Shown here one piece after another: positions 23,618 through 31,203 of a stretch of 40,350 nt of DNA (position 1 is the stretch's first letter; each line of letters begins with the position of its first letter). Both the position numbers and the translations under genes were made by a program. The stretch covers positions 1-40,350 of the forward strand of contig JALNVI010000019.1 of assembly GCA_023231425.1 (NCBI GenBank). Direction: 5' to 3'. This stretch comes from Desulforhopalus sp. (GTDB lineage Bacteria > Desulfobacterota > Desulfobulbia > Desulfobulbales > Desulfocapsaceae). The notes beneath the pieces are model-generated. The model was not told the origin of the DNA and did no database searches. It saw nothing but the letters and a program-made list of their open reading frames with translations.

Positions 23618-25540
23618 TTAAAGTTTTTCCGGGTTATATCCAGACAGTAAACGATAATAGAAGTGGCCACTGTCTTTCCCACGCTTCTTTATCTCAATTT
23701 CATGAATTTCTGTAAAACTTCTGCAATAATTTTTGAAATATTCTGGTCCAATCCGTTTTTTATCTCTGGAAACAATAAGAAGATCTCTGCCTTTTTCTAA
23801 ATCAGGCTGATTCCAGTAACTATACATGAGGTCCTGGTATCCAAAAAGATGATAGCCAGTGGTATCGTTTATATCAGAAATTTCGTGATTCTTTTGATTT
23901 ATTTTGGAACGGTAAAAAGCCAATCCACTAGCAATTCTATATTTATCCATACCAACAACCAGAGGCCTTCTCCCTTTTTGTACTGTTATCATATTGATTT
24001 CATTATCAATTTTCTGGGCCAAGTCATCCCAGCCCGATAAAAAAACGGTCTTATTAAAAGGAATCCCAGGTAAACCCAGTGACAAATAATGGAAAATCAA
24101 GCCGTATGTGAAAACAAGAGTTACAAGAGTCCATGGCCAGAATTTAACAACCAATCGCTGCACCTTCCCCCTTCTACTAGCCATGCTGGAGGCCATAAAA
24201 GGCACAAGTGACAGCCACAATGGTCCTGTCCAGTTCAGTTTTATTTCCCTGGTGAGGCTGAACAAAACAAAAATAGAGAGTGGAGTTAAAGCCATTGTCA
24301 GACAAAAAATGTATATTCTTTGTTTTTTAATCCAAGCAGACATATGAGACATATCTATTGATTGTCGTGGGCGCATTGCGGATACTGCAGCCAAAGCTCC
24401 AGTTGGGGTAAGCAGAACGAGAATACTAAGAAACAAAATGTGGGTGGAAAATTCTGCTTGTGCCTGGATTCTTCCCTGGCTCTGAAATAAAAATGATGCC
24501 CAGTTATTTTCGTAATTCCAAAAGAGCACTGGTGAAAAAATCACTACTGCAATAACGGCACACAGGTACGGTTGTGGTCGGAAAAGCCATCTTCTGGCTG
24601 AAGGATCGATAACCATAAACAGGAAGATCGCAGGACAAAGAAAAAGCATCGTATATTTGGAGGAAAATCCGATACCAAGGCAGATTCCAGCCCCAATCCA
24701 ACTCCGAGTAGATCCAGGGACAAGAGCGCAATAAAAAAAATAGAGAGCTCCCGACCAACAAGCAACCAAAGGGGCGTCGGGAGTCATCAGCATAGAGCTG
24801 CCCAAAAAAATGGGGAGAGTCGCCATCAACACCAACGACCTGAATGCAGTTTCCCTGTTAAAAATTTTTTTGGTTAGTTGATAGGAAAAAAAAGCCGAGA
24901 CAAACCAAACAAGAAAAGCCCCGATTCGTACACCGATTTCGTTTTGACCGAAAAACATGGTACCGATTTTAATGAGCAAAGCGACAACAGGTGGATGGTC
25001 AAGATAGCCCGATGCAAGATGCTGTGAATAGTTCCAATAATATGCTTCTTCCTGAGTGAGATCAATATTTCCAAGGTAGAGTACACGAAGCAGAATTGTA
25101 TAAAAAATGAGTAGTGACCCAAATTTTTTCCAATTATTCAACTGAGGGAAAATGGTATCGACGCGATCAAAAACGATTACGGTTATCCAAATACAAAAGC
25201 TCGTTGCAATAAGAGCAGCAGGAAGCATGATGTGTGTTTCTCCAGAAAAAACAGGCAATCCCAACAGCCCTCCACGGAGAAACAGACCTGCCAGAACGAC
25301 AGAGAGAAAACGGATATAATTTTTCGTGATAGCATGTGGTTGTTTCTGCCATCCTGATAACAGAGAGAGCAGGTAACAAAAATGTATCGCTGCCAACAGA
25401 CTCAACATATGGCTCGACGCCATTGCCCAGCCACGCCCTGTAAGAAAGGAGAAGAGAGTGTAGTCCAGCAACCCCGCAAGAAGACCTAAAATATAAAGCA
25501 TTGGGATCACCCTTGAGGGCGTACAATTGATAGTCTGCAT
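23618..25540 (-). CDS. GtrA-like/GT39 fusion glycosyltransferase, ArnT-family
   Basis: A 640-residue polytopic membrane protein. Residues 13-130 are four hydrophobic helices in the GtrA arrangement (flippase-like for polyprenyl-phosphate sugars). From about 145 onward it is a GT39/PMT_2 glycosyltransferase with the periplasmic catalytic loop DLTQEEAYYWNYSQ...GYLDHPP (160-184), GSSMLMTPDAPLVACWSG and many helices, ending in a soluble C-terminal domain. It overlaps the upstream GT2 gene by 34 bp. By family knowledge the GT2 partner makes the polyprenyl-phosphate sugar, the GtrA part moves it across the membrane and the GT39 part transfers it to a periplasmic acceptor such as lipid A. Acceptor and sugar are unknown. 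Confidence 0.88.
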   Translation of the reverse strand: MQTINCTPSRVIPMLYILGLLAGLLDYTLFSFLTGRGWAMASSHMLSLLAAIHFCYLLSLLSGWQKQPHAITKNYIRFLSVVLAGLFLRGGLLGLPVFSGETHIMLPAALIATSFCIWITVIVFDRVDTIFPQLNNWKKFGSLLIFYTILLRVLYLGNIDLTQEEAYYWNYSQHLASGYLDHPPVVALLIKIGTMFFGQNEIGVRIGAFLVWFVSAFFSYQLTKKIFNRETAFRSLVLMATLPIFLGSSMLMTPDAPLVACWSGALYFFYCALVPGSTRSWIGAGICLGIGFSSKYTMLFLCPAIFLFMVIDPSARRWLFRPQPYLCAVIAVVIFSPVLFWNYENNWASFLFQSQGRIQAQAEFSTHILFLSILVLLTPTGALAAVSAMRPRQSIDMSHMSAWIKKQRIYIFCLTMALTPLSIFVLFSLTREIKLNWTGPLWLSLVPFMASSMASRRGKVQRLVVKFWPWTLVTLVFTYGLIFHYLSLGLPGIPFNKTVFLSGWDDLAQKIDNEINMITVQKGRRPLVVGMDKYRIASGLAFYRSKINQKNHEISDINDTTGYHLFGYQDLMYSYWNQPDLEKGRDLLIVSRDKKRIGPEYFKNYCRSFTEIHEIEIKKRGKDSGHFYYRLLSGYNPEKL

Positions 25541-26244
25541 AATTGATATAAATACTCTTTTAAAACATGAAAATTCATTTTTGAGTACCCGTTAAACCGA
25601 TCTTTAAAGGATATTGGTACTTCGAGAATTCTTAAGGAACCTTTTGACCTGGCAATAATCTCTAAACCAATTTTGAAACCTTCCATATTTTCATCGAGAT
25701 TCCTGAGGTACTGGCGGTCTACTGAAAAAAAACCTGAAAGAGGATCTCGAGTCGAGGTGAGTATTTGAGCAGGTATTGACGCAAGTCTAGATCCCAGGCG
25801 ACGTACAGCAGGCCAGTCAGGTGTGTTTCCCCCCTTAACATATCGGCTGCCGATGACCATATCATGGGTCCCGTCTAGAAGTGGACCAATCAAACTGGGA
25901 ATCATTTCCGGAGGATGGCTCAAGTCAGCATCCATAACAATTATATAATCGTGGGATGCTTCTCGTGCACCAACGATAACAGCACTCGCCAGACCACGAA
26001 CAGAATCGCGACAGATGAGGCGAACGTCCAATTTTCCACGATAATTTTTTACACGCTCCCTTGTTCCATCGGTAGATCCATCATCAATAATGAGAATTTC
26101 AGGATTCATGCCAAACGGTTGCATAATGCAGGAAATATGTCGTAGTAACAAAATAATGTTATCTGCTTCATCTATAGTCGGAATAATGATGGAAAAATTT
26201 CTTATACTCGGTTTACATTTAAATTTAGTGCTATACTTTTTCAT
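25507..26244 (-). CDS. GT2 polyprenyl-phosphate sugar synthase, DPM1-like
   Basis: A 245-residue GT-A enzyme without C-terminal membrane helices, as in DPM1-type polyprenyl-phosphate mannose synthases. Motifs are FSIIIPTIDEADNI, LIIDDGSTDGTRERV, IIVMDADLSHPPEMIP, MVIGSRYVKGG and DPLSGFFSVDRQYL. IARSKGSLRILEVPISFKDR follows the family pattern. Its 3' end overlaps the GtrA-GT39 gene by 34 bp, so the two are surely co-expressed and the product is probably the donor used by that enzyme. A family 2 repeat lies just upstream. Confidence 0.9.
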   Translation of the reverse strand: MKKYSTKFKCKPSIRNFSIIIPTIDEADNIILLLRHISCIMQPFGMNPEILIIDDGSTDGTRERVKNYRGKLDVRLICRDSVRGLASAVIVGAREASHDYIIVMDADLSHPPEMIPSLIGPLLDGTHDMVIGSRYVKGGNTPDWPAVRRLGSRLASIPAQILTSTRDPLSGFFSVDRQYLRNLDENMEGFKIGLEIIARSKGSLRILEVPISFKDRFNGYSKMNFHVLKEYLYQLCRLSIVRPQG

Positions 26245-26291
26245 TCAAATCCTCTTTATGAGTCAAAAAAAATGATTCTCTTTTTTTAGAT

Positions 26292-26390
26292 ATTAACCCT
26301 GCGGGAATTGAAGCCTAAATTTACAAGTTTTAGTAACCTGTTTTCCTGAGGTTTGCCTTAATCAGAGTTGATCTGATTACCCATCGAATT
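26292..26390 (+). repeat. Short inverted-terminus repeat, family 2, copy 1
   Basis: It starts ATTAACCCTGCGGG and continues with ATTGAAGCCTAAATTTACAA, TTTTAGTAACCTG, GCCTTAATCAGAGTTGATCT and GATTACCCATCGAATTA. The order and spacing match two other copies at 27.1 and 27.5 kb. The left terminus is good, the right terminus degenerate. A central AACCT...AGGTT pairing is possible. No ORF. Confidence 0.65.
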
Positions 26391-26415
26391 ACGAACATTC
26401 TAAAAATTCTCCGTA

Positions 26416-26772
26416 CTAATTCTCCGTACTATCATTGTCTATTACGAGTTTACTTTGAAAATAAAACCCGCACGTGGCATTAGAAAGTTTCACTTCGTCA
26501 ATATCCCGTTGATCAATTGGAAACGCTTTACATGCCCGGGGACGACACCTGCCATAAACAATGCATTCGTTTTTCTTCGCCAACATGGGACAAGTAAACA
26601 GCAGGTTACAGCAAAAACCGCATTGGCTGCACGCCCCCTTGCGAGTTGCGAGTTGTTGTTGCATATATTCTTTTCGGAAATGCACCAGAACAAACCTCCG
26701 TAATTTTCCCCATGCATGTAGCATAAACATGGAATTTCGAAACAGGGGGCAATCAGGGTTGCAGTCCCCCAA
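26416..26772 (-). CDS. YkgJ-like cysteine-cluster protein, apparent 5' frameshift
   Basis: A 118-codon frame (TTG at 26772) carries CSQCGFCC, CPMLAKKNECIVY and CRPRACKAFP, the spaced cysteine pattern of YkgJ/UPF0153-type proteins that bind zinc or an Fe-S cluster. The frame has a stop directly upstream of the TTG. The overlapping frame starting at ATG 26861 gives a coherent N-terminus (MTFYNQAMAKILSPIRDYNF then WG) that would run straight into DCNPDCPLFRNS if one G were added to the GGGGG run near 26766-26770. The intact gene would then be about 149 codons. It may be a sequencing error, a recent frameshift or a slippage site. A truncated paralogue lies at 21915-22037. Function unknown. Confidence 0.6.
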   Translation of the reverse strand: MGDCNPDCPLFRNSMFMLHAWGKLRRFVLVHFRKEYMQQQLATRKGACSQCGFCCNLLFTCPMLAKKNECIVYGRCRPRACKAFPIDQRDIDEVKLSNATCGFYFQSKLVIDNDSTEN

Positions 26773-26863
26773 AAGTTATAGTCTCTTATGGGAGAAAGGA
26801 TTTTAGCCATTGCCTGATTGTAAAAAGTCATAATTACACTATGTTGATTCATCTCTTTCACTA

Positions 26864-27067
26864 TTATTGTTTATTGAAAAGCAACTTCCTTCTTGCCACA
26901 GTCAGATAAAAAACCAGTGGGAGAATGATGGAGAGAAACACCACACTTGTACTTGTTGCTCTGATACCCCGTCCACCATCACTCCCTGGCTGCGAAAGGT
27001 AATCTCCTATCGAGGCCCCCAAAGGACGCGTCAGTATAGAGGCAATCCAGAACGAGGCAATAAGCGT
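26864..27067 (-). pseudogene. C-terminal remnant of a COG4705/DUF347 multi-pass membrane protein
   Basis: A 67-codon open stretch reads FWIASILTRPLGASIGDYLS, then QPGSDGGRG and a final hydrophobic helix (VVFLSIILPLVFYLTVARRK) before the stop. FWIAxILTRPLGAxxGD is the signature of the last DUF347 repeat. The full protein is about 250 residues, so three quarters are missing; an in-frame TAA marks the upstream limit and no start is present. A family 2 repeat begins 26 bp beyond that point. Confidence 0.7.
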
Positions 27068-27092
27068 TTACTTTAAAGACAAGGTGAGCGAC

Positions 27093-27206
27093 AGTAACTA
27101 CCCGGCGGTATTGAAGTTTAAAATTACAAATTCTAAGGAGTTTTTAGTGACTTGTTATCGGGAAGTTAGTATTAACAAAAATTGATCTAATTGCCTGCCG
27201 TGTTAA
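27093..27206 (+). repeat. Short inverted-terminus repeat, family 2, copy 2
   Basis: It contains AACTACCCGGCGGTATTGAAG, AATTACAAATTC, TTTTTAGTGACTTG, GGAAGTTAGTATTAAC, AAATTGATCTAATTGCC and TGCCGTGTTAA in the same order as copies 1 and 3. The centre can pair as ACTT with AAGT where copy 1 has AACCT with AGGTT, which looks like compensated change. Confidence 0.65.
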
Positions 27207-27245
27207 GAGTAAAGTAATTGCAATTATAGAAAATATCTTTTTCAT
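27144..27245 (-). pseudogene. Interrupted start of a secreted or membrane protein
   Basis: AGGA lies about 8 nt before an ATG at 27245 that opens MKKIFSIIAITLLL, a good signal-peptide beginning. After about 14 codons the sequence enters the family 2 repeat (copy 2), and the frame ends at TAA 19 codons later. The simplest reading is insertion of the repeat into a gene; the rest of that gene is not recognisable downstream. Confidence 0.35.
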
Positions 27246-27477
27246 TGTGATATTCCTTTTCAAAGTTTATTCTGCAATTATTCGCAGTTTCTGTACTATA
27301 GCAATCAATACTTAGGGGAGAATTAGCTGAAAAAAATTTGACCCTGAATTCTTCCATCCTTCCCAGGAAGAGAGCCAGAAGATCTACGAGAGACAGAGGA
27401 GAGAGAGCAGATACCAGTAGAATGGTCGCTTATGGGCAAAATCCGGTACCATTCGTCCGGCAGTCTGGCTAAAAAGT

Positions 27478-27580
27478 ATTAATCCGGCGGATAATTAGAT
27501 CAACTCGATTTAATGCTAAAAGCCTGATAACAGGTAGATAAAGAGTTGTGAATTTAGTATTCAATACCCGCCGGGTTAAT
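27478..27580 (-). repeat. Short inverted-terminus repeat, family 2, copy 3 (best-preserved, 103 bp)
   Basis: It is bounded by ATTAATCCGGCGG at 27478-27490 and CCGCCGGGTTAAT at 27568-27580, inverted repeats matching at 12 of 13 positions. In minus orientation its interior reads like copies 1 and 2, including the central CCTG-TTAT-CAGG hairpin. No coding capacity; size and termini fit a non-autonomous miniature element. Confidence 0.72.
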
Positions 27581-27589
27581 ATCACCTTT

Positions 27590-27814
27590 TCACACTCGCC
27601 CCCCGGCCCGTACTGCTAGATTGCCCAACACCTGCAATGAGAGCAAAGAGAGGATGTGTGAACGCGGACAGATATACAACAAAATCATCGAGCCTTTGGC
27701 GAGTATTCCAAGGCCTGTTATGGCAACACTGAGCCCAATCCAGGGTGATATTGATTTGCTTTTTTTGGCCTGCAGGATGGAGATGAGCCCAAAAGAATAA
27801 AAGGGGCCGTCTGT
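27590..27814 (-). pseudogene. Remnant of a multi-pass membrane protein
   Basis: A 74-codon frame between two in-frame stops has no start codon near its beginning but reads like membrane protein: PFYSFGLISILQAKKSKS, SPWIGLSVAITGLGILAKGS, MILLYICPRSH, then LSLLSLQVLGNLAV. Regularly spaced hydrophobic helices argue against chance. Family not recognised. It lies 10 bp from family 2 repeat copy 3, so it may be the residue of a gene broken by that element. Confidence 0.45.
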
Positions 27815-27856
27815 CTAACCTCTTTTATTCTGTCCTAATCTGTCAAACAAAGCGTT

Positions 27857-27902
27857 TTTTTAAAAAAATGGCTTGTATTAAATAATAATACAAGCCATTT
27901 TT
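27857..27902 (-). terminator. Rho-independent terminator of the LTA-synthase-like gene
   Basis: A perfect 17-bp stem pairs 27864-27880 with 27886-27902 (core ATGGCTTGTATTA) around a 5-nt loop, and on the minus strand it runs into a T-tract. It lies 29 bp after the stop of the gene at 27931. The stem is AT-rich except for its middle. Confidence 0.85.
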
Positions 27903-27930
27903 ACTCATTTTCTGTTCGAATCTCTTTGGG

Positions 27931-29835
27931 TTAGAATTTATCTTTTTTAGTATGGAAAAGATAACTTGCTGATTGATAGTATGAGATGAGATCCTTCAAC
28001 TCATCCTGATTTATCGAAGATGGTGTTTGCTGCAGGCCATTGACGTTAAAAGACTCTGAGCGATTCGTCGGCATTTCAACCGTTAAAATATCATCATGCA
28101 ACATCCCAATTTGCTGATAAGTTCCTATAAATGCTCGACCACTTTTATTCAACAAAATATCTTTTCCAAAAAACTTTGACACATAACTTGTATTTAACAA
28201 ACCCATGAGTGTTGGAGCAAAATCAATCTGCGATGACAGAGTACTGATTTCCCCGGGTTGCAAAATCCCCGGCGCGTATATAATCAGTGGAATGTGATAA
28301 TTCGCCACTGGAAGTACCGTTTTTCCGGCACTTGAAGCACAATGATCTCCAACAACTACAAATATAGTATTCTCAAACCACGGGTGTTTACGCGCTTCAC
28401 GGAAAAATTTGCCAATGGCATAATCCGTATATTTTACCGCCCCGCTTCTTCCGCTGTGCGAAGGAATGTCAATCTTCCCATCAGGATACGTGTATGGGCG
28501 ATGGTTTGATGTTGTCATCAAAAAATTGTAAAAGGGCTTTCCTTTTTTCCATGCATCATCAGATACCTGCATGGCTTTTGCATAAAGGTCTTCGTCACAA
28601 ACCCCCCAGGCATTTTCGAAAGTAACTTCCTTTTGAGTAAAATCTTTGCGATCAAATGTTTTGTATCCGTTATTACCAAAAAAATAATTCATATTATCAA
28701 AATATCCCTCTCCGGAATAGATAAAAGAAGAAAGATATCCTTTACTTCCCAAGACACTTCCAAGAGAAAACAAACCTTCATTATTCGGTCTCTTAACAAT
28801 TGAAGACCCTGGAGTCGGAGGTAAAGAGAGAGTCAACGCCTCCATTCCACGAACAGTTCGTGTTCCCGTAGCAAAGAAATGAGTGAAAAAGAGAGACTTT
28901 TTAACGATATTATCAAGGTTCGGTGTTATATTTTCATTATTTCCAAAGCGGGTAAAGAAAGAGGCACTCAGACTTTCAACTGTGATCAGCATAATGTTGT
29001 ATTTTTTTTCTTCTCCGCTGTATTTTATCTGACGGCGAATATCAAATGGATCATTACTGATATAAAAACTGTTCGGAGTTTTTAGAGATCTGCGCAAATT
29101 GGCAAAGGCTGCTTTATCTGAGATAGAGAGATAAAATTTCTTATAATCGAGTTCATTATTACGAAATGCAGAAAACAGCTGATATATTCCATTATGTGCC
29201 AATTCGTTTGCGTACGTTGTATCCTTTATCTCAAGAGTATCTTGATCTATCGCATAAAAAGAAAGTAGAGGCACCAGCAACAGAAAACAGCTGACTGCCA
29301 GCCTGGTTTTGAAACGAGTTATGCTGACAACAGTATTTTTGAGATGCTTACGTACTCCCAGGAAGAGAAGAAAAGATACAAACAATATTCCAGAAATAAT
29401 CAGAGGCATATTATATGATTCATTGATATTTGAGATCACTTCATGGGTATAGACAAGATAATCAACTGCAATAAAATTATATCGTATCCCAAATTCTTCC
29501 CAGAAAAGACCCTCTCCAATACAGGAAAAAACGAGAATTCCTACTGAAACAATAAAAAAGAGATTAAATATCCAAAAAATTATTTTGTTTCTGTAAACGA
29601 CATTGGGAACAAAGAAAAGATATAGAATTAAAGGAATAACAAAATAAGACAGCGTGACAAAATCATAAAATAGACCATACGTATATATTTGAAAGATACA
29701 CAGGATATCAGGATCAACATTTGAGAAATCCGCAACAAGAAGAACTGTCCTCGTGATAAAAGCGAGAAGAAGAAAAATAAAGCCGAAAACAACAACAGTT
29801 CCATAACGGGAATACATTATTTTTTTTACGTTCAT
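27931..29835 (-). CDS. LTA-synthase-family membrane sulfatase-fold transferase
   Basis: A 634-residue inner-membrane enzyme: five hydrophobic helices within residues 10-195, then an extracytoplasmic alkaline-phosphatase-fold domain. Metal and catalytic signatures are MLITVESLSASFF (Glu287), the nucleophile region TGTRTVRGMEAL (Thr325-327), TSNHRPYTYPDG and VVVGDHCASSAGK. By family knowledge such enzymes move phosphoglycerol or phosphoethanolamine from phospholipid to a glycan or lipid acceptor; in Gram-negative bacteria examples act on periplasmic glucans, LPS or surface polymers. AAGGTG lies 6 nt before the ATG. It is divergent from the two-component genes at 30.5 kb and has its own terminator. 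The acceptor is not predictable. Confidence 0.88.
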   Translation of the reverse strand: MNVKKIMYSRYGTVVVFGFIFLLLAFITRTVLLVADFSNVDPDILCIFQIYTYGLFYDFVTLSYFVIPLILYLFFVPNVVYRNKIIFWIFNLFFIVSVGILVFSCIGEGLFWEEFGIRYNFIAVDYLVYTHEVISNINESYNMPLIISGILFVSFLLFLGVRKHLKNTVVSITRFKTRLAVSCFLLLVPLLSFYAIDQDTLEIKDTTYANELAHNGIYQLFSAFRNNELDYKKFYLSISDKAAFANLRRSLKTPNSFYISNDPFDIRRQIKYSGEEKKYNIMLITVESLSASFFTRFGNNENITPNLDNIVKKSLFFTHFFATGTRTVRGMEALTLSLPPTPGSSIVKRPNNEGLFSLGSVLGSKGYLSSFIYSGEGYFDNMNYFFGNNGYKTFDRKDFTQKEVTFENAWGVCDEDLYAKAMQVSDDAWKKGKPFYNFLMTTSNHRPYTYPDGKIDIPSHSGRSGAVKYTDYAIGKFFREARKHPWFENTIFVVVGDHCASSAGKTVLPVANYHIPLIIYAPGILQPGEISTLSSQIDFAPTLMGLLNTSYVSKFFGKDILLNKSGRAFIGTYQQIGMLHDDILTVEMPTNRSESFNVNGLQQTPSSINQDELKDLISYYQSASYLFHTKKDKF

Positions 29836-29982
29836 CAGGTCACCTTGAAATAATACAAATAAATATGTAATAAATGAATATAGAAATTGCCTTTATCTGG
29901 AGAGTTACGCGTCACATGAGATTGTTGAGAGAACACTGGATACTGATTTCACTTGAAGAGTGCAGATACCTTAACAGGAGAG

Positions 29983-30060
29983 TGTCACGAGAATATGTCA
30001 CATTGCAATGCAAATGTATCAATATGTGTCAAAGAGTCCCGCTGACATGTTTTGACACAT
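29983..30060. promoter_or_regulatory. Operator-like TGTCA half-site cluster between divergent genes
   Basis: A perfect 10-bp inverted repeat, ATGTGTCAAA (30024-30033) and TTTGACACAT (30051-30060), encloses 17 nt. Upstream, TGTCAC occurs twice with a 13-bp period (29983-29988 and 29996-30001). The right arm includes TTGACA, a -35 consensus for the plus-strand regulator genes. This is consistent with autoregulation by the adjacent response regulator or control by another factor; binding is inferred. Confidence 0.45.
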
Positions 30061-30269
30061 TAATTTCCTGTTATATCTTGTTAAAAAGAGATATAAAGGG
30101 ATTCAAGACATTGAAAGAGAGGGGAAAAAGGTAAAAATGGAGAAAGGAGCCAGGAGACAGGAGACAGTAAAAAGCAGGGCAATAAAACCCGATGACATCT
30201 GTTGTGGGATAAGACTGTTTCAAGGTATCCCCATGAAAGACGGAACAACAAAAGAATTTTTTGGCCATC

Positions 30270-30375
30270 CAGTTTTTGTTTTTCCGCCTTTTGCTTTTCC
30301 CTGTCTCCCGTCTTCTTTCTCCCGCTTTCGCTTTCCTTCGTGTTCCTTCGCGTTCTTCGCGGTGAAAAAAAATGT
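30270..30375. repeat. Low-complexity CTTCGTG-type intergenic sequence
   Basis: The stretch is pyrimidine-biased and nearly repetitive: GCCTTTTGCTTTTCCCTG, TCTCCCGTCTTCTTTCTCCC, GCTTTCGCTTTCC, then TTCGTGTTCCTTCGCGTTC and TTCGCGGTGAAA. Reading both strands gives only low-complexity translations. Sequences of this CTTCGTGTTCTTCG type recur between genes in many environmental bacteria; no function is known to me. Confidence 0.4.
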
Positions 30376-30480
30376 CTTCCCGTCTTTCCTGTTTAATTCC
30401 GATGAACTTTTTGTTCTTAAATATTTTTTTTGACATAAAAACCTTATCTTTCAAGGGAAATACAGTACAGAGTGCATATT

Positions 30481-31203
30481 ATGAATACAAATCCACATAT
30501 ACTTGTTGTTGATGATCACAAAAGCATTCGTGAGCCACTGGCAGAATATCTCCAAAAAAATAATTATCGTGTCAGTATGGCCGCAAATGGTGAGGAATTA
30601 AATAAATTTTTACAGAGCTCCGAAATAGATTTGATAGTTCTCGATATCTTAATGCCTGGCGAAGGAGGGTTGGACATTTGTCGGCGCATCAGGGAAACAA
30701 AAGACATTCCTGTTATTCTCTTAACAGCGTTAGTTGATGATACAGATGTTATTGTAGGACTGGAAATGGGCGCAGATGATTATGTGACAAAGCCATTCAA
30801 CCCGAGGGAGCTGCTGGCGAGGATAAAAAATGTTTTGCGTAGAACAAACAGTTTACCAAGACAATTTTCTAAAATTGAATCTGGTTATATCAGTTTTGCA
30901 GACTGGACTCTTAATGTTGATCGCCGAGTATTAAAAAAGGGAATCAATGGAGATGAAATTTCTCTCAGCACCGTTGAATTTAAATTATTAATGACGTTTC
31001 TCAAACACCCAAAAGTTGTTCTTTCACGGGATCAACTTCTGGATATGACAAGCAACAGGGAGAGCGATTTTTTTGATCGTTCAATTGATAATCAGGTAAG
31101 TCGCCTGCGAAAAAAAATTGAAAATGACCCCAAAAGACCAGAATTCATAAAAACAATCTGGGGTGGCGGTTATATGCTGACAGTGGATACTGTACAAACA
31201 TGA
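30481..31203 (+). CDS. OmpR-family response regulator
   Basis: A 240-residue transcription factor. The receiver has ILVVDDHKSIREPL, phospho-acceptor Asp55 in IVLDILMPGEGG, the switch threonine in VILLTAL and Lys in DYVTKPFNP. The C-terminal winged helix has LSTVEFKLLMTFLKHPKVVL and DNQVSRLRKKIENDPKRP...IWGGGYML. ATG at 30481 is used; a GTG three codons earlier is possible and neither has a strong ribosome-binding site. It overlaps the kinase start by four bases. The likely target is the intergenic region shared with the LTA-synthase-family gene. Confidence 0.92.
   Translation: MNTNPHILVVDDHKSIREPLAEYLQKNNYRVSMAANGEELNKFLQSSEIDLIVLDILMPGEGGLDICRRIRETKDIPVILLTALVDDTDVIVGLEMGADDYVTKPFNPRELLARIKNVLRRTNSLPRQFSKIESGYISFADWTLNVDRRVLKKGINGDEISLSTVEFKLLMTFLKHPKVVLSRDQLLDMTSNRESDFFDRSIDNQVSRLRKKIENDPKRPEFIKTIWGGGYMLTVDTVQT

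Noticed and set aside
26890..27185. Plus-strand frame crossing the DUF347 remnant and family 2 copy 2
   Set aside because: It is antisense to a recognisable protein fragment and has no start signal; the open frame is most likely chance.
30205..30232. Possible solo end of the family 1 repeat (ACTGTTTCAAGGTATCC)
   Set aside because: Only about 17 bp resemble the terminus and no interior module or second end is present, so chance cannot be excluded.
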